DNA of 64,000 bases, taken from Gari tellinella. Taxonomy: Eukaryota; Mollusca; Bivalvia; Cardiida; Psammobiidae. Numbering within the stretch: the first letter of the stretch is position 1; the number at the start of each line of letters is the position of its first letter. Location: assembly GCA_922989275.2 (NCBI GenBank), contig OV277861.1:13168540-13232539 (forward strand), in the 5' to 3' direction. Both the position numbers and the translations under genes were made by a program. Under the pieces are notes generated by a model that saw only the letters and a program-made list of their open reading frames with translations, was not told the origin of the DNA and did no database searches. Positions 53,401 to 62,205 of the stretch are shown here, piece after piece.

Positions 53401-56400
53401 TAATCTAACAACATGTGAGGGGAGGGTAAATAAACCACTTGACCCTAGTGACAATTATACTCGTTCCTGTAACGACATATTAAACAGTTCTTGTGTAAAC
53501 AGTGCATACTCTGATCATGGGCATCCTAAAGGATCCTTCTAATTCGAATCTGTACTGATTCTAATTTAGCAATATATATTACAAAACACAATTCTTGACA
53601 GCAAAAAGTGAACTAAATGGCGGTATTCCATTAGAAATTTTAGAGGCAACGCTTTTTGACATTTCATTGCATCGGTGACAAAATGTAAATCTAATGCATC
53701 TCAATCTCTGCATTCATGTTGACTACCTTAGAAAGAAGAAAGTAGTCTTCCTGTAGTCCACGCCACCCAGGCTTCCATGATACTCCAAATAAGGCTTGAT
53801 AGTGTCAATCAGACCTGGTGGCATCTTGTGCATTTCATCAAAGATAAATACAGATTTGGAGCACTCTCGCACTGCATTCTCTATTGTCTGACTTAGTTTG
53901 TCCTGATAATAGAAACAAGAACAACAATTAGTACAGGTTGTGAAACTAGTTACTATGTTGCATTGTGTTGCCTCTCCAGATATACGGCGAGTTATTCAAA
54001 TGCTTAATAGAATGGCTCCATCAAATAGAATAGAACAGAACCCAGAGACCTTCCTATCTTGAGATTAGCCGAAATCATATCGGTGTTTTCGTTGAAAGTC
54101 TGGATAATAACCAGGGGTTTTTCACTGAAAATCTGGAAACATATTGCAGACCTTGATCAGGTGACCCTCTGGTTAGTGTATACACTCTGCATAGAACAAG
54201 TGTACTCTGCACATTTACATGTGTTGTATATAACAAATATACTCTTCGCTAGTGCCGGGTGGTTTGACATTGCAACTGGTCACGCTTGTTTTTCTTACCT
54301 TATAATATTGTAATTTCGAATCATGTGGAAAGTCCATTGTTGCATCGAACAAGTGTACATATTTGCTGCCCATGCCCTTAGTAAACATGTTCTCCACCAC
54401 TAGTTTGCTGACGTAATTTTTCCCTGTTCCTGTTGGTCCATGGAAGGAGAAAACCAAGGCTTTAGGGCTGCTTTTAGCATGGCCTTTCAAATGTCTTATA
54501 ACCGGACCAAGAACCAAATGCTGACCATATACTTTTGCTCGAAGTGTTGGGCTGAGATCTGTTAAATAAAAATGACGCTAATGTGACTAAGAAAACAATA
54601 CAGTACATCAATCCACAACCGTTCCAATTTGGCAAAAAAAGTACTCTGTATACCATACAATGTAGTCAAATAAATTAATACTGGGTTGAAAATGTCACTT
54701 AGCTCGCTTATCAACAAAAAAAGACAATGTATTTAAAAATTAGAAAAGTCAACCTTTGAAAGCAAAATTAGAAAACAGTTTGGATCCAGACCATAAACCG
54801 CTTAACGCGGTGTATGATCTAGATCAACACTGTTTGGCAGTCATATCAATAGTTCTGTTGTCAAAACGTCCCAAAGTTAAAATTGCAGACGACAAATGTT
54901 AGCAAACATTCTTTGGTATTTGGCTCTCAGGCTGTTTAGTTTAGTACAGAAAAACCTCTCTATTACGCCGACTAAATTGTGTTAATAAGCATGTGTCTAA
55001 ACCAGATGACTGCTTAAAGCAAGGTTGACGTAAAATTGATAGCTCCTTAAGGAACTTTCTGTTTTACGTCGACCTTGATTTAACCCATTTTATGCGGTAT
55101 ACACTTTTAGGTATACCTCTAGGCAAACAGTTTTGTTCTCAGATCAGGCCCCACGTTGTGGGGCCTGATCTAAGATCAGAACTGTTTTCAGCTAAGTTAA
55201 TATTCTATCAGAAACTGCTAAAATCTTTTGCAAGTATTTGAGTTATACCCGCTGCAGACGACATTTTAAAATAGCCGCCAAATATTACCCAGCATGCAAT
55301 GGGTTAAGTTGCAACTCCTGCATTTAATGCAGTCGATTATCCTTCCTTTCCATCCCGTATTAATCCGTATCAAACTGTAGCTAAACCGTGCACATTTTCG
55401 TTATAAATTCACGTACTATTGCGTTGTTTGACGGAATTTTATCAAACAAAAAGTAGATATTGATAAATTAATCATTTCCCGAGGGCACCACAAGAGAATA
55501 GTCGAGTTTAGCAGCAGTTTAAGTTCAGATTTTGGACTACCTGTTCGATCCCCGTTGTATACCTGTCTTTATATATACGGTAGCCTAATAGAAGTCTAGT
55601 AAAAAAAAATTATATAGATCTAGATCTATGTGTCAAGTACATGTACCAACAGGTACTTGACACATACGTCTAGATCTATTACCCCCCCCCCCCCCCTTTT
55701 AAAAGAAAATATTATTTTTTTTACTACACTTCTATTATAGATCTAGTATCTAGTATCTATAATAGAAGTATAGATCTAGTAAAAAAAAAAAAGGTGGGGG
55801 GTTTAATAGATCTAGATGTATGTGTCAAGTACCTGTGATTCAAACCTAACTTGGTATTTAAATAAGATTTTGAAACATTTATGCCATCGTGGTCGAGATA
55901 GAAGCGTAGTTGTTTACTGAGCAAGGTCATGAGTTCGATACCCAGTGGATGCTTTTTTTTTGTTGAGAAAGGTATATATGTTTATACAGTGCTCCCTCTC
56001 TATGTACAACGACACCGGGAGACACAGATAGTGTTCGTTGTTCGGAGGAAGTTGTTATAGAGAGGGAAAATTAAGACTTGGATTACATTTGCAAACAGCT
56101 TGAATCCAGATCAGACGCCGTGCAACGCGGCGTCTGATCTGGATTCAAGCTGTGTGTCACTAGTCATTATCATTCTTCTATCTAAATGTCCACTTATATG
56201 TAACTTTGAGAAAAAAAGCAGATTAAAATTTTAAGCAGACGATATTGCAGCAGTTAAAGCGTTAGACATAACTGTCCTGTTTCGGGAACTGCGACAAGTG
56301 ACGTTGTAAGGAGGGGGTCGTTGTTGGGAGGGTCGTTGTAGAGAGGGAACACTGTACTACACTTGGCGATAATCACAAGTAACCTATACTAATTGTTCAG

Positions 56401-57513
56401 TATTTAAATGAATAAATATATATCATTCACTTTCTTATTACATTTCTGTATAACCACATTGTTCAAACTTCAAACTAAAGATGCTACGACAGACAAAACC
56501 ACCGCGTCAGTAATCTAAATTTCTATGGAAATGGAGCTTGTAGAAAATATCTAAGAGTCTGCAAGAAGGACTAGCAGAAGCGATTAAAATCCCATTGAAT
56601 CGTATCCGAATTCCATATAACTTATATGGGGTAACCTTAAAGGTATCCCTAGGTTACATAACACATTGAATCCTAACGACAAGTATACTCGTCATTTAGA
56701 AAGAGCGTACTTCACTCGTCCTTTGAAAACAGTGAATACCAAGCTCATTTTTCAATTGTCTTACATTGATTAGGGTTAATTAGAAACTGGAATTGCCCAT
56801 TATACATTTAAAACTTTCAATAGTTCCCAAAGTTTAACGTTTAGGTTATCCATGACACATTTTGAATATACATGAATGAATGTTGAACAATTCAAATAAG
56901 TAATTGTTTAAAAAAAATAATGCAATAAAACATAAAAATATTTATAAAATATATTCCTATTAGGAATCGAACCCACAGCCTTGTACCCTCTTGCAAGTAA
57001 CTTTACACGCTACCTATTACTCTAACTCGATTATTGATTAATTTTCAATACAAAAGGCATAATACATATATCATTAGTATACCATGAACTGTAGGTAACT
57101 CCTGGACAAAGTCATGATTTGTGACGCGTTTTACCTCTGAGGGTTGTCTCGTCCTAAAGGTCACAGTTCACGGGTCAATATCCGACCGTATAAAAGTGTG
57201 GCTTCTAGAGTGTTAACACTAAAATTGTTGACGAGGCACGACGGGTGCCGGACATTCAAAGCTAAAAATGAAGTTTCCGGGGTGAATGTAAACATCTGCA
57301 CTCACCTGCCAATTTTGATGGCATCCATTTTTCATGGCCACAGCATTCTTCAAAGCGGCAGGGATCTACATGTATATGCTCCGGATAGATAAGTGATTTA
57401 ACACTTTGATATATACCCTGAAAAGTATTAAACACAGCGGAGGACAAACTTGCTCTAACGTTTCTAGATCCAGAAAGAATCACGATGAACAAAATAAGTC
57501 GACAAAACAACAT
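47128..57513 (-). CDS. Torsin-like AAA+ ATPase (5 exons, 351 aa)
   Basis: Exons 57513-57306, 54558-54299, 53902-53727, 52165-52041 and 47414-47128; junction phases (1, 0, 2, 1) join without frame conflict to 351 codons. Residues 1-22 look like a signal sequence. CRFEECCG (about 52-59) matches the torsin N-terminal CC motif. Walker A is GPTGTGKN (110-117), with the torsin-specific Asn after Lys. Walker B is FIFDEM (175-180), sensor 1 SN (215-216). Cys287 and Cys331 match the torsin redox-sensitive pair. Torsins act in the ER and nuclear envelope lumen with LAP1/LULL1-type activators; the absence of an obvious Arg finger fits. The last four residues RDEL are an ER-retrieval type signal that human TorsinA does not have. 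Intron 4 (4.6 kb) contains an F4 MITE and other repeats. Confidence 0.93.
47499..47829 (+). mobile_element. F4 MITE, full length
   Basis: TACAATGCTCCCTCTCTTCA to CGTTATAAGGAGGGAACACTGTA with TA ends; core alpha 47604-47670. It lies in torsin intron 4, 85 bp from the exon 5 acceptor. Confidence 0.75.
47914..50322. mobile_element. Decayed GCTCACCTG-family element, composite
   Basis: It starts GCTCACCTGAGG, then has GATAAGTCCC-GGGCGGGG-type lines at about 48660, 48810 and 48945 with TTTGAACAATCT, and ends with ACGGACACGGACACCGAC and GTACGCTAAAAA. It resembles the 34974-36649 element but is more diverged. A separate palindrome at 48332-48483 is nested. Confidence 0.45.
48332..48483. mobile_element. 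Palindromic MITE (GTTTGTTTCAGTGTA ends)
   Basis: ATCGTTTGTTTCAGTGTA / TACACTGAAACAAACAAT ends, with inner arms GAAAAGCAAGGGTTATATTT / inverse around TCGTGGCTTTGCCACGA-like loop. In torsin intron 4. Confidence 0.7.
50686..51005. mobile_element. Possible MITE with CACGGAATTATACAAC ends
   Basis: ACCACGGAATTATACAACAC at the left and GTTGTATAATTCCGTGCC at the right are inverted over about 18 bp. The interior frame (minus, 137 codons from 50977) starts inside the element and shows no recognisable domain. Confidence 0.4.
52041..52165 (-). CDS. Torsin-like, exon 4
   Basis: 125 bp, acceptor TTTTAG, donor GAAA|GTGAGT. Encodes SNLAGHLISDEVITRWENGK ... with sensor 1 Ser-Asn and the helix corresponding to torsin LKLKDIE (here LKLKEMEEV). 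Confidence 0.9.
52266..52479 (+). mobile_element. F1b MITE, complete, TTAA ends
   Basis: TTAACCCCTTCACTGCC and GGTAGTGAAGGGGTTAA. Core alpha 52309-52377; then GCAGACGACAATTG and GATGACGTCACGG. Its right TTAA is also the left end of the next element. Confidence 0.8.
52476..52742 (-). mobile_element. F1-type MITE sharing TTAA with its neighbour
   Basis: TTAACTTTCCGCTGCCATGA at the left, GGCATCAAATGGGTTAA at the right. Core alpha 52625-52693 with mismatches in the stem (GATCAAATGCCGCG / ACACGGTGTATGATTAG). Confidence 0.6.
52811..53000 (-). mobile_element. F1c MITE with half core
   Basis: TTAACCCTTATCCTGCGATG at the left, CGACCAGCAGGCAAAGGGT at the right. The left hairpin arm is deleted (CAAACAGTTACGCGGCGTC). 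Confidence 0.6.
53727..53902 (-). CDS. Torsin-like, exon 3
   Basis: 176 bp, acceptor TTATCAG, donor AAG|GTAGTC. Contains Walker B SVFIFDEMHKM and the downstream DTIKPYLEYHG region, closely following the torsin DAIKPFLDYY pattern. Confidence 0.92.
54299..54558 (-). CDS. Torsin-like, exon 2
   Basis: 260 bp, acceptor TTTAACAG, donor AAG|GTAAGA. Contains YGQHL, Walker A GPTGTGKN, and YVHLFDATMDFPH, matching torsin YVHLFVATLHFPH. Confidence 0.93.
54770..54912. mobile_element. Core-alpha fragment with GCAGACGACAAAT
   Basis: Hairpin 54773-54836 (GGATCCAGACCATAAACCGC ... GTATGATCTAGATC) and the following TTGCAGACGACAAATG. Termini not recognised. Confidence 0.5.
54945..55080. mobile_element. F5 MITE, truncated
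   Basis: TACAGAAAAACCTCTCTATT and core beta 55011-55080 (AAAGCAAGGTTGACGTAAAA ... CCTTAAGGAAC). Right end replaced by a TTAA element. Confidence 0.55.
55079..55307 (+). mobile_element. TTAA-ended MITE with variant hairpin
   Basis: TTAACCCATTTTATGC and GCATGCAATGGGTTAA ends. The hairpin 55122-55186 has a fully paired but different stem (CAGATCAGGCCCCACG / TGTGGGGCCTGATCT). GCTGCAGACGACATTTT follows. Confidence 0.75.
55375..55837. mobile_element. Decayed relative of the 59889 hAT-like element
   Basis: 55385-55545 aligns with 60650-60800 (TTCGTTATAAATTCACGTAC, TAGATATTGATAAATTAAT, CCACAAGAGAATA). The rest is a collapsed palindrome ending GTATGTGTCAAGTACCTGTG at 55837 with C and A runs. The left half is missing. 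Confidence 0.55.
55870..55960 (+). repeat. tRNA-like remnant
   Basis: GCCATCGTGGTCGAGATAGA ... GAGTTCGATACCCAGTGGATGC then TTTTTTTT. A-box and B-box-like pieces are present, but the acceptor and T stems do not pair properly. Probably a tRNA-derived SINE remnant. Confidence 0.35.
55985..56356 (+). mobile_element. F4 MITE, full length
   Basis: TACAGTGCTCCCTCTCTATG to CGTTGTAGAGAGGGAACACTGTA with TA ends; core alpha 56092-56155. It is in torsin intron 1. Confidence 0.78.
56655..56830 (+). mobile_element. F6 fragment
   Basis: ACACATTGAATCCTAACGAC, TATACTCGTCATTTAG, and a later AACTGGAATTGCCCATTAT. The hairpin is lost. Confidence 0.4.
56955..57048 (-). repeat. tRNA-like SINE remnant
   Basis: Minus strand: AATCAATAATCGAGTTAGAG ... 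GGTACAAGGCTGTGGGTTCGATTCC. Same family as 42181-42275. In torsin intron 1. Confidence 0.4.
57306..57513 (-). CDS. Torsin-like, exon 1 (signal sequence)
   Basis: 208 bp from ATG 57513 to GCAG|GTGAGT. Encodes MLFCRLILFIVILSGSRNV, a hydrophobic leader, then CRFEECCGHEKW corresponding to torsin CLFAECCGQK. Phase 1 at the donor agrees with exon 2. Confidence 0.88.
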
Positions 57514-57696
57514 GATTGCAAAACGGTGTTCCCGTGTTAGATATTCCTTTGTTGAATGTCTAGATTAAAAGTAATTCGATACCTGTTACCATATTTACTA
57601 TAGTACACAAATATGGCGCCCTTAACTTTAACGTTTTGCACGTAAAGTAAAAGTCGTCTGAAAAATTTGTCACCTGCGAAAATTCCACAAGATGTC

Positions 57697-58177
57697 TTAA
57701 CCCATAACCCAATAGTCTGTTTCTAGTTTTGAAGACAGGCGATCACTTAACGCAAGTCGAACGTTAAGCAGAATGCGCTTTAAGGCAATGTCTGTTTGTT
57801 TTTTATCCTGTTTTAAATTACCCCATAAATACCCATTTTTCGCCTTTAATTTATTCCTCCACTGAAGAAAAATAGGCCCACTTTATTCAGTCATGGATAT
57901 GTACCATTTAAAAATTAAAATTTTCTAGCAGATGGTATCTTAAAGCACTGAAAGTAAAGCAGAATACGCCCTAAGGCGCATTCTGCTTTACTTTCACCCT
58001 GCTTTAAGTGGTCACCTATCTTCAAAATTAGAAACAAGATATGGGGTTATGCTTTAAGCTACCATTTGTTAGGATATAGATATTTTCAAGACTGTATAAA
58101 GTCAAAGTGGAGCCATATATTTCAGTGGATGACTAAATTATAGGCGCCATATGAATATTTATGGAGTAATTGGTTAA
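57697..58177. mobile_element. F2 MITE containing a second, reversed F2 MITE
   Basis: The outer copy starts TTAACCCATAACCCAATAGT and ends TGGAGTAATTGGTTAA. The inner copy 57813-58057 has TTAA at both ends and is inserted at the TTAA inside the outer core beta (CCTGTTTTAA / TTTAAGCTACC). Inner core beta 57952-58013 is near-perfect. Confidence 0.7.
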
Positions 58178-58314
58178 AGGTATTTCCTTTTAGAAAAAAT
58201 TATCAACATTATAAACAGTTAAGATCCAGATAAGACTCCGAGTTACTCGGCGTCTCATCTATGTCCAGACTGGTCGCAGCAGTTAATACAAATGCGTCCA
58301 CAGCATGCAGTAGA

Positions 58315-58587
58315 GTAACCCTTTCATGATCAAATTATTCAGATTTTTACCCCCTCACCGCTTTATTGTCGTCTGCTTCAGTATTGCTTTTTGCAAGACA
58401 CGTTTCAAAGTTAGATTTAAGGTTGTATGACTTAATAGCTATCGATACGTATGACTTAATAGCTATCGATAAGAGTGTCAAACAGTTTGGTTCCTGGTCA
58501 GACGCCGCGTTACGCTGCGTCTGATCAGGACCCAAACTTTGTATTTGCAAACGCGCTTTATATCGTCATTGAGAGTGAAAGGGTTAA
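58315..58587 (-). mobile_element. F1 MITE, reversed
   Basis: AACCCTTTCATGATCAAATT to TCATTGAGAGTGAAAGGGTTAA. Core alpha 58480-58545; an internal 30-bp duplication TATGACTTAATAGCTATCGA occurs twice. The right TTAA is shared with the next element. Confidence 0.7.
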
Positions 58588-58793
58588 CCCATTCACTGCC
58601 ATTATCCTATGAATAAGTGTTTACAAACAGTTTAGATTCTGATCAGACGCCGCGTAACGAGACGGCTGGTGAGTATCCAAACTGTTTGACACTTACTTCA
58701 ATTGCTTTAAGTCAAAATGTCCAATAAATAAATTTGAGTAGAGTCGACAATTGTTTGAAATTCATGATATCATGGCAGTGAAGGGGCTAAAAG
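58583..58793 (+). mobile_element. F1b MITE
   Basis: TTAACCCATTCACTGCC at the left and GGCAGTGAAGGGGCTAA at the right. Core alpha 58625-58690 with mutated right arm. Confidence 0.7.
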
Positions 58794-59888
58794 TGTTATG
58801 TGAAATGATCAATCTCTATTATCATTGATAAAAACTGGAAAAGATCTCGTGTACAATGAATAAATCAAAGTTCTTGAGAAGTCATGAAGTAATCCATCTT
58901 TTCATCTATTTATCAGAAAGGACATAACAGTGTGCAGGAAAGGGTGGGATAAAGTAGATAAACTTTGTTGTGTGTATTCATTCACAGATTATCGCATAAT
59001 TAGTCAAGTTCATGGGGGGGTGTTTATGCTCGTTTTCAAATTATTTACACACATATTGATTTTCTAATTGCAGTAGGATTTCGAAAAATTATCTGACCTA
59101 CTCCGGTGCGGGTTAGATAAGAGTGAGCGTTCCTAACAGTCAATATAGGAATATTTACATTCAACCTGTAAAGTCTCTATGTAATCGTATTAAAGATATG
59201 CAGGTCAATTCTCGATGAACCTACGAATCGAATCCGGTCCCAGCCAGTTAGAAAGAGGGCGGAGTCTCCGCCGCGAAGAAAATCTTCCATACGGCGGAGA
59301 GATACCGACCAAGTTAGGATCTACTTTTAGATTATCCGTTTGGGTATTTCGAAACCCCTATTTAAAGTCGCAGACAGTTCAATTAAAATCAATGTGCGAT
59401 AAAAAAAATAATTAATTGCTGTTTTTAAGGGAGGTTATCATATTACACTCCGTCATTAAAGCTGTACGCGTTCTCTCCCCTTCTCCGAGTGAGCAGGGAT
59501 CTATTTATAGATTAGACAAGTTGTCTTCCAATTACGGTTTGAAATTGACAATTTCAAACAATTTGTTCACCAGAATACATAGGAAAGTCGCTCAAACATA
59601 AAGCAAAATAATGCATTCACACTTACTAAATTGGTAACGTAATGTTCCGTTATGACATATTTAAACTAGCCTATGTGTATCGGATATGCCACGGATAGCC
59701 GCGGGTGTGTGTACATGTAGTCGCATTTCAGCGTTGCTAAGTGTAAAGCGTGTATAAAAACTTGCGCCACCTAATTGTTTAAAATATGCTTTGATAATGG
59801 ATATTCAGATTGAAATTTTTGTTTTAATTTCTTACGAGCGTTCTTAAAGCACAGCGAGAAAGTTTACTGCGTAAAACCCTGAAATTAT

Positions 59889-60932
59889 CACAGGTACTTG
59901 ACACATACTTTATTATCTATGAACCCCCTCCCCCCTTAAAAAAAAAATTTTTTTTTTTTTTTTACTATACTTCTATTATAGATACAAGGTAAACAGCGCA
60001 ATTCGACACCTAGTCTTTACTATCGACTTAAACTGATGCTAAAATAGACTCGATCGCCGATATTCTCTTGTGGTACCCTCGGGAAAAGATTAATTTATCA
60101 ATATCTACTTTTTATTTCATCAAATTCCGTCAAATAACGCCACAGTACGTGAATTATAACGAAAATAAGCTTCAAAAAGTTTTATGTCGTTCTCTTGGTA
60201 CAGAATTTATTGCCCAAAATAAGGGGTAATCTAGTCGGTTTGCACATTTAACGGCCTTTACGGCTGGAACTTTCACCTAATTTCATTAGAGCAAATGCGT
60301 TTGTGTCGGAACATGACCCTCTTCACTATCAGCTATATGAAATATACATGTAATTTGGCACGAAATTGACAAGTGAAAGACTCATTTCATTTTCAATGCC
60401 ATTTTGAATACCGGAATGAATCGAATGAATGGAGCGATCTCATTGGTCAAAATTAAACAGGTAAAGTTTCTTTTAATTTTGCATTCTATGTAAATTATAT
60501 AAAACTGATAATATTTCATTTAAAGATGATTTATAATATTTGGTGAAAGTTCCAGTGGCATAGGCCGTTTATTGTGGACAAATAACAGATCACCCCTACA
60601 TGTACATTCGTTGCTATGTACCAAGAAAACGACAAAAAACTTTTTGATGCTTATTTTCGTTATAATTCACGTACTGTGGCGTTATTTGACGGAATTTGAT
60701 GAAATAAAAAGTAGATATTGATAAATTAATCTTTTCCCGAGGGTACCACAAGAGAATATCGGCGATCGAGTCTATTTTAGCATCAGTTTAAGTCGATAGT
60801 AAAGACTAGGTGTCGAATTGCGCTGTTTACCTTGTATCTATAATAGAAGTATAGTAAAAAAAAAAAAAATTTTTTTTTTTTTTAAGGGGGGAGGGGGTTC
60901 ATAGATAATAAAGTATGTGTCAAGTACCTGTG
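59889..60932. mobile_element. hAT-like non-autonomous element, 1044 bp
   Basis: The ends CACAGGTACTTGACACATAC and GTATGTGTCAAGTACCTGTG are exact inverses; inverted similarity extends about 350 bp inward. Flanking 8-bp duplication GAAATTAT at 59881-59888 and 60933-60940. It shares CACAGG and GAGGGGGTTCATAG with the 20252/21879 elements, so the two families are related. Confidence 0.85.
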
Positions 60933-60948
60933 GAAATTATCATGCAAA

Positions 60949-61579
60949 TACAGTACATGTAGTAAGGACTACTTTTGACACCATATTTAGAAACTGGAAT
61001 GGCTATTACATCGATATTACATCTATCAAACCCATTTGGCCGGTATATGGTATATTCATATACATGAAAACAAATCTGGTCAAACTACACATTAAATTGA
61101 TGACAGAAAATAAAAATATAAATATAAGGAATAAACAACATCTTTTTGCCGCTCATGACGGTATGACTACATTAGCTTCGGGGGCTAAATTAAATTGAAA
61201 ACGCCCTTCGGGCGTTTACAAAATTTACCCCCTGCGAAGCTAATGTAGTAACATATTTTTGACGTTCATGACGGTATGACTACATTAGCTTCGCAGGGGG
61301 TAAATTCCGTAAACGCCCGAAGGGCGTTTTCGTTAAATTTACCCCCCGAAACTAATGTAGTCATACCGTCATGAGCGGCAAAGAGATGTTGTTTATTCCA
61401 TATATTTATATTTATATTTTCTGTCTTGTCAATTTAATGTGTTTATTGGCCAGATTTGTTTTTCTGTATAAGAATTTATCATATACCGGTCAAAGAGGTT
61501 TGATAGATGTAATGTCGATGTAATAGCCATTCCAGTTTCTAAATATGGTGAGAAAGTAGTCCCCACTACATGTACTGTA
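60949..61579. mobile_element. TA-flanked foldback MITE
   Basis: TACAGTACATGTAGT and CTACATGTACTGTA ends with TA borders; arms of about 250 bp (ATATTTAGAAACTGGAATGG ... inverse). The centre has two ACGCCC-GGGCGT hairpins and GACTACATTAGCTTCG lines. Confidence 0.7.
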
Positions 61580-62070
61580 ACTGTATTAAAAATTCAGGAT
61601 TTTTTCTAGTAAACTTTCTCTCTGTGAATGGAAATGACTTACAAGGCAAACAAATAACAGTGCAACTTAATATCTATTGCCAAAGCACATTCGAAAAATT
61701 ACAGGTCGCGGTTGTTTTCTTAACCCATTTACACACATAGCAACGCGATGGCAACGACCTATGGGTCTGTATCACTCCGCTAGTGTCATATTACCGTCGA
61801 CCAATGGGAGCTTAGTGTTAAGTGCCCGATGTAGTCTATTTGAAGAAGTCCACGGATAGCACGGGGGAAATCCGAACTGGTTAAATCCAGATTCGAAGTG
61901 TAGGTTCGTCGGCAGATGACTGCATATTTTTTAATAGGATTACATAGTGACTTTACAGGGTGAATGTAAATATTTAAACATAATATGGCTCAATGTGATT
62001 AAAGACATGTACATGTATCAACCCGAGGTGCCAGGCGCTCCAATATAACACCTCCAAACACAAATAAAGA

Positions 62071-62205
62071 GAATAAAACCATAAAACACCCCTTTCTATA
62101 ATCAAACATTGGTATATACTATTTAAAAAAAAAGTTTTCAAAACATGAGCTGCAAGTCAGAATAGGGTGTTTGATCATAGAAAATGGTGTTTTATGGTTT
62201 TATAA
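62071..62205. repeat. Inverted repeat immediately 5' of the LINE
   Basis: AATAAAACCATAAAACACCC at the left and AAATGGTGTTTTATGGTTTTAT at the right, about 36 bp per arm. The right arm ends where LINE homology begins. Confidence 0.6.

Larger units (their letters stand above)
59151..61976. mobile_element. Large foldback-like element hosting two nested insertions
   Basis: ATTTACATTCAACCTGTAAAG (59152) is mirrored by CTTTACAGGGTGAATGTAAA (about 61955), continuing inward through TATGTAATC and ATGCAG to GAACCTAC. The inner sequences beside the insertions (AGAAAGTTTACTGCG, CTAGTAAACTTTCTCTCTG) are also inverted. Small frames inside show no known domain. Confidence 0.5.

Noticed and set aside
55870..55960. 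Functional tRNA gene
   Set aside because: Acceptor and T stems do not pair and the anticodon arm is not evident; similar remnants suggest a SINE.
60917..61198. 93-codon plus frame
   Set aside because: It runs from a hAT-like end into the arm of a TA-flanked foldback element; no domain.
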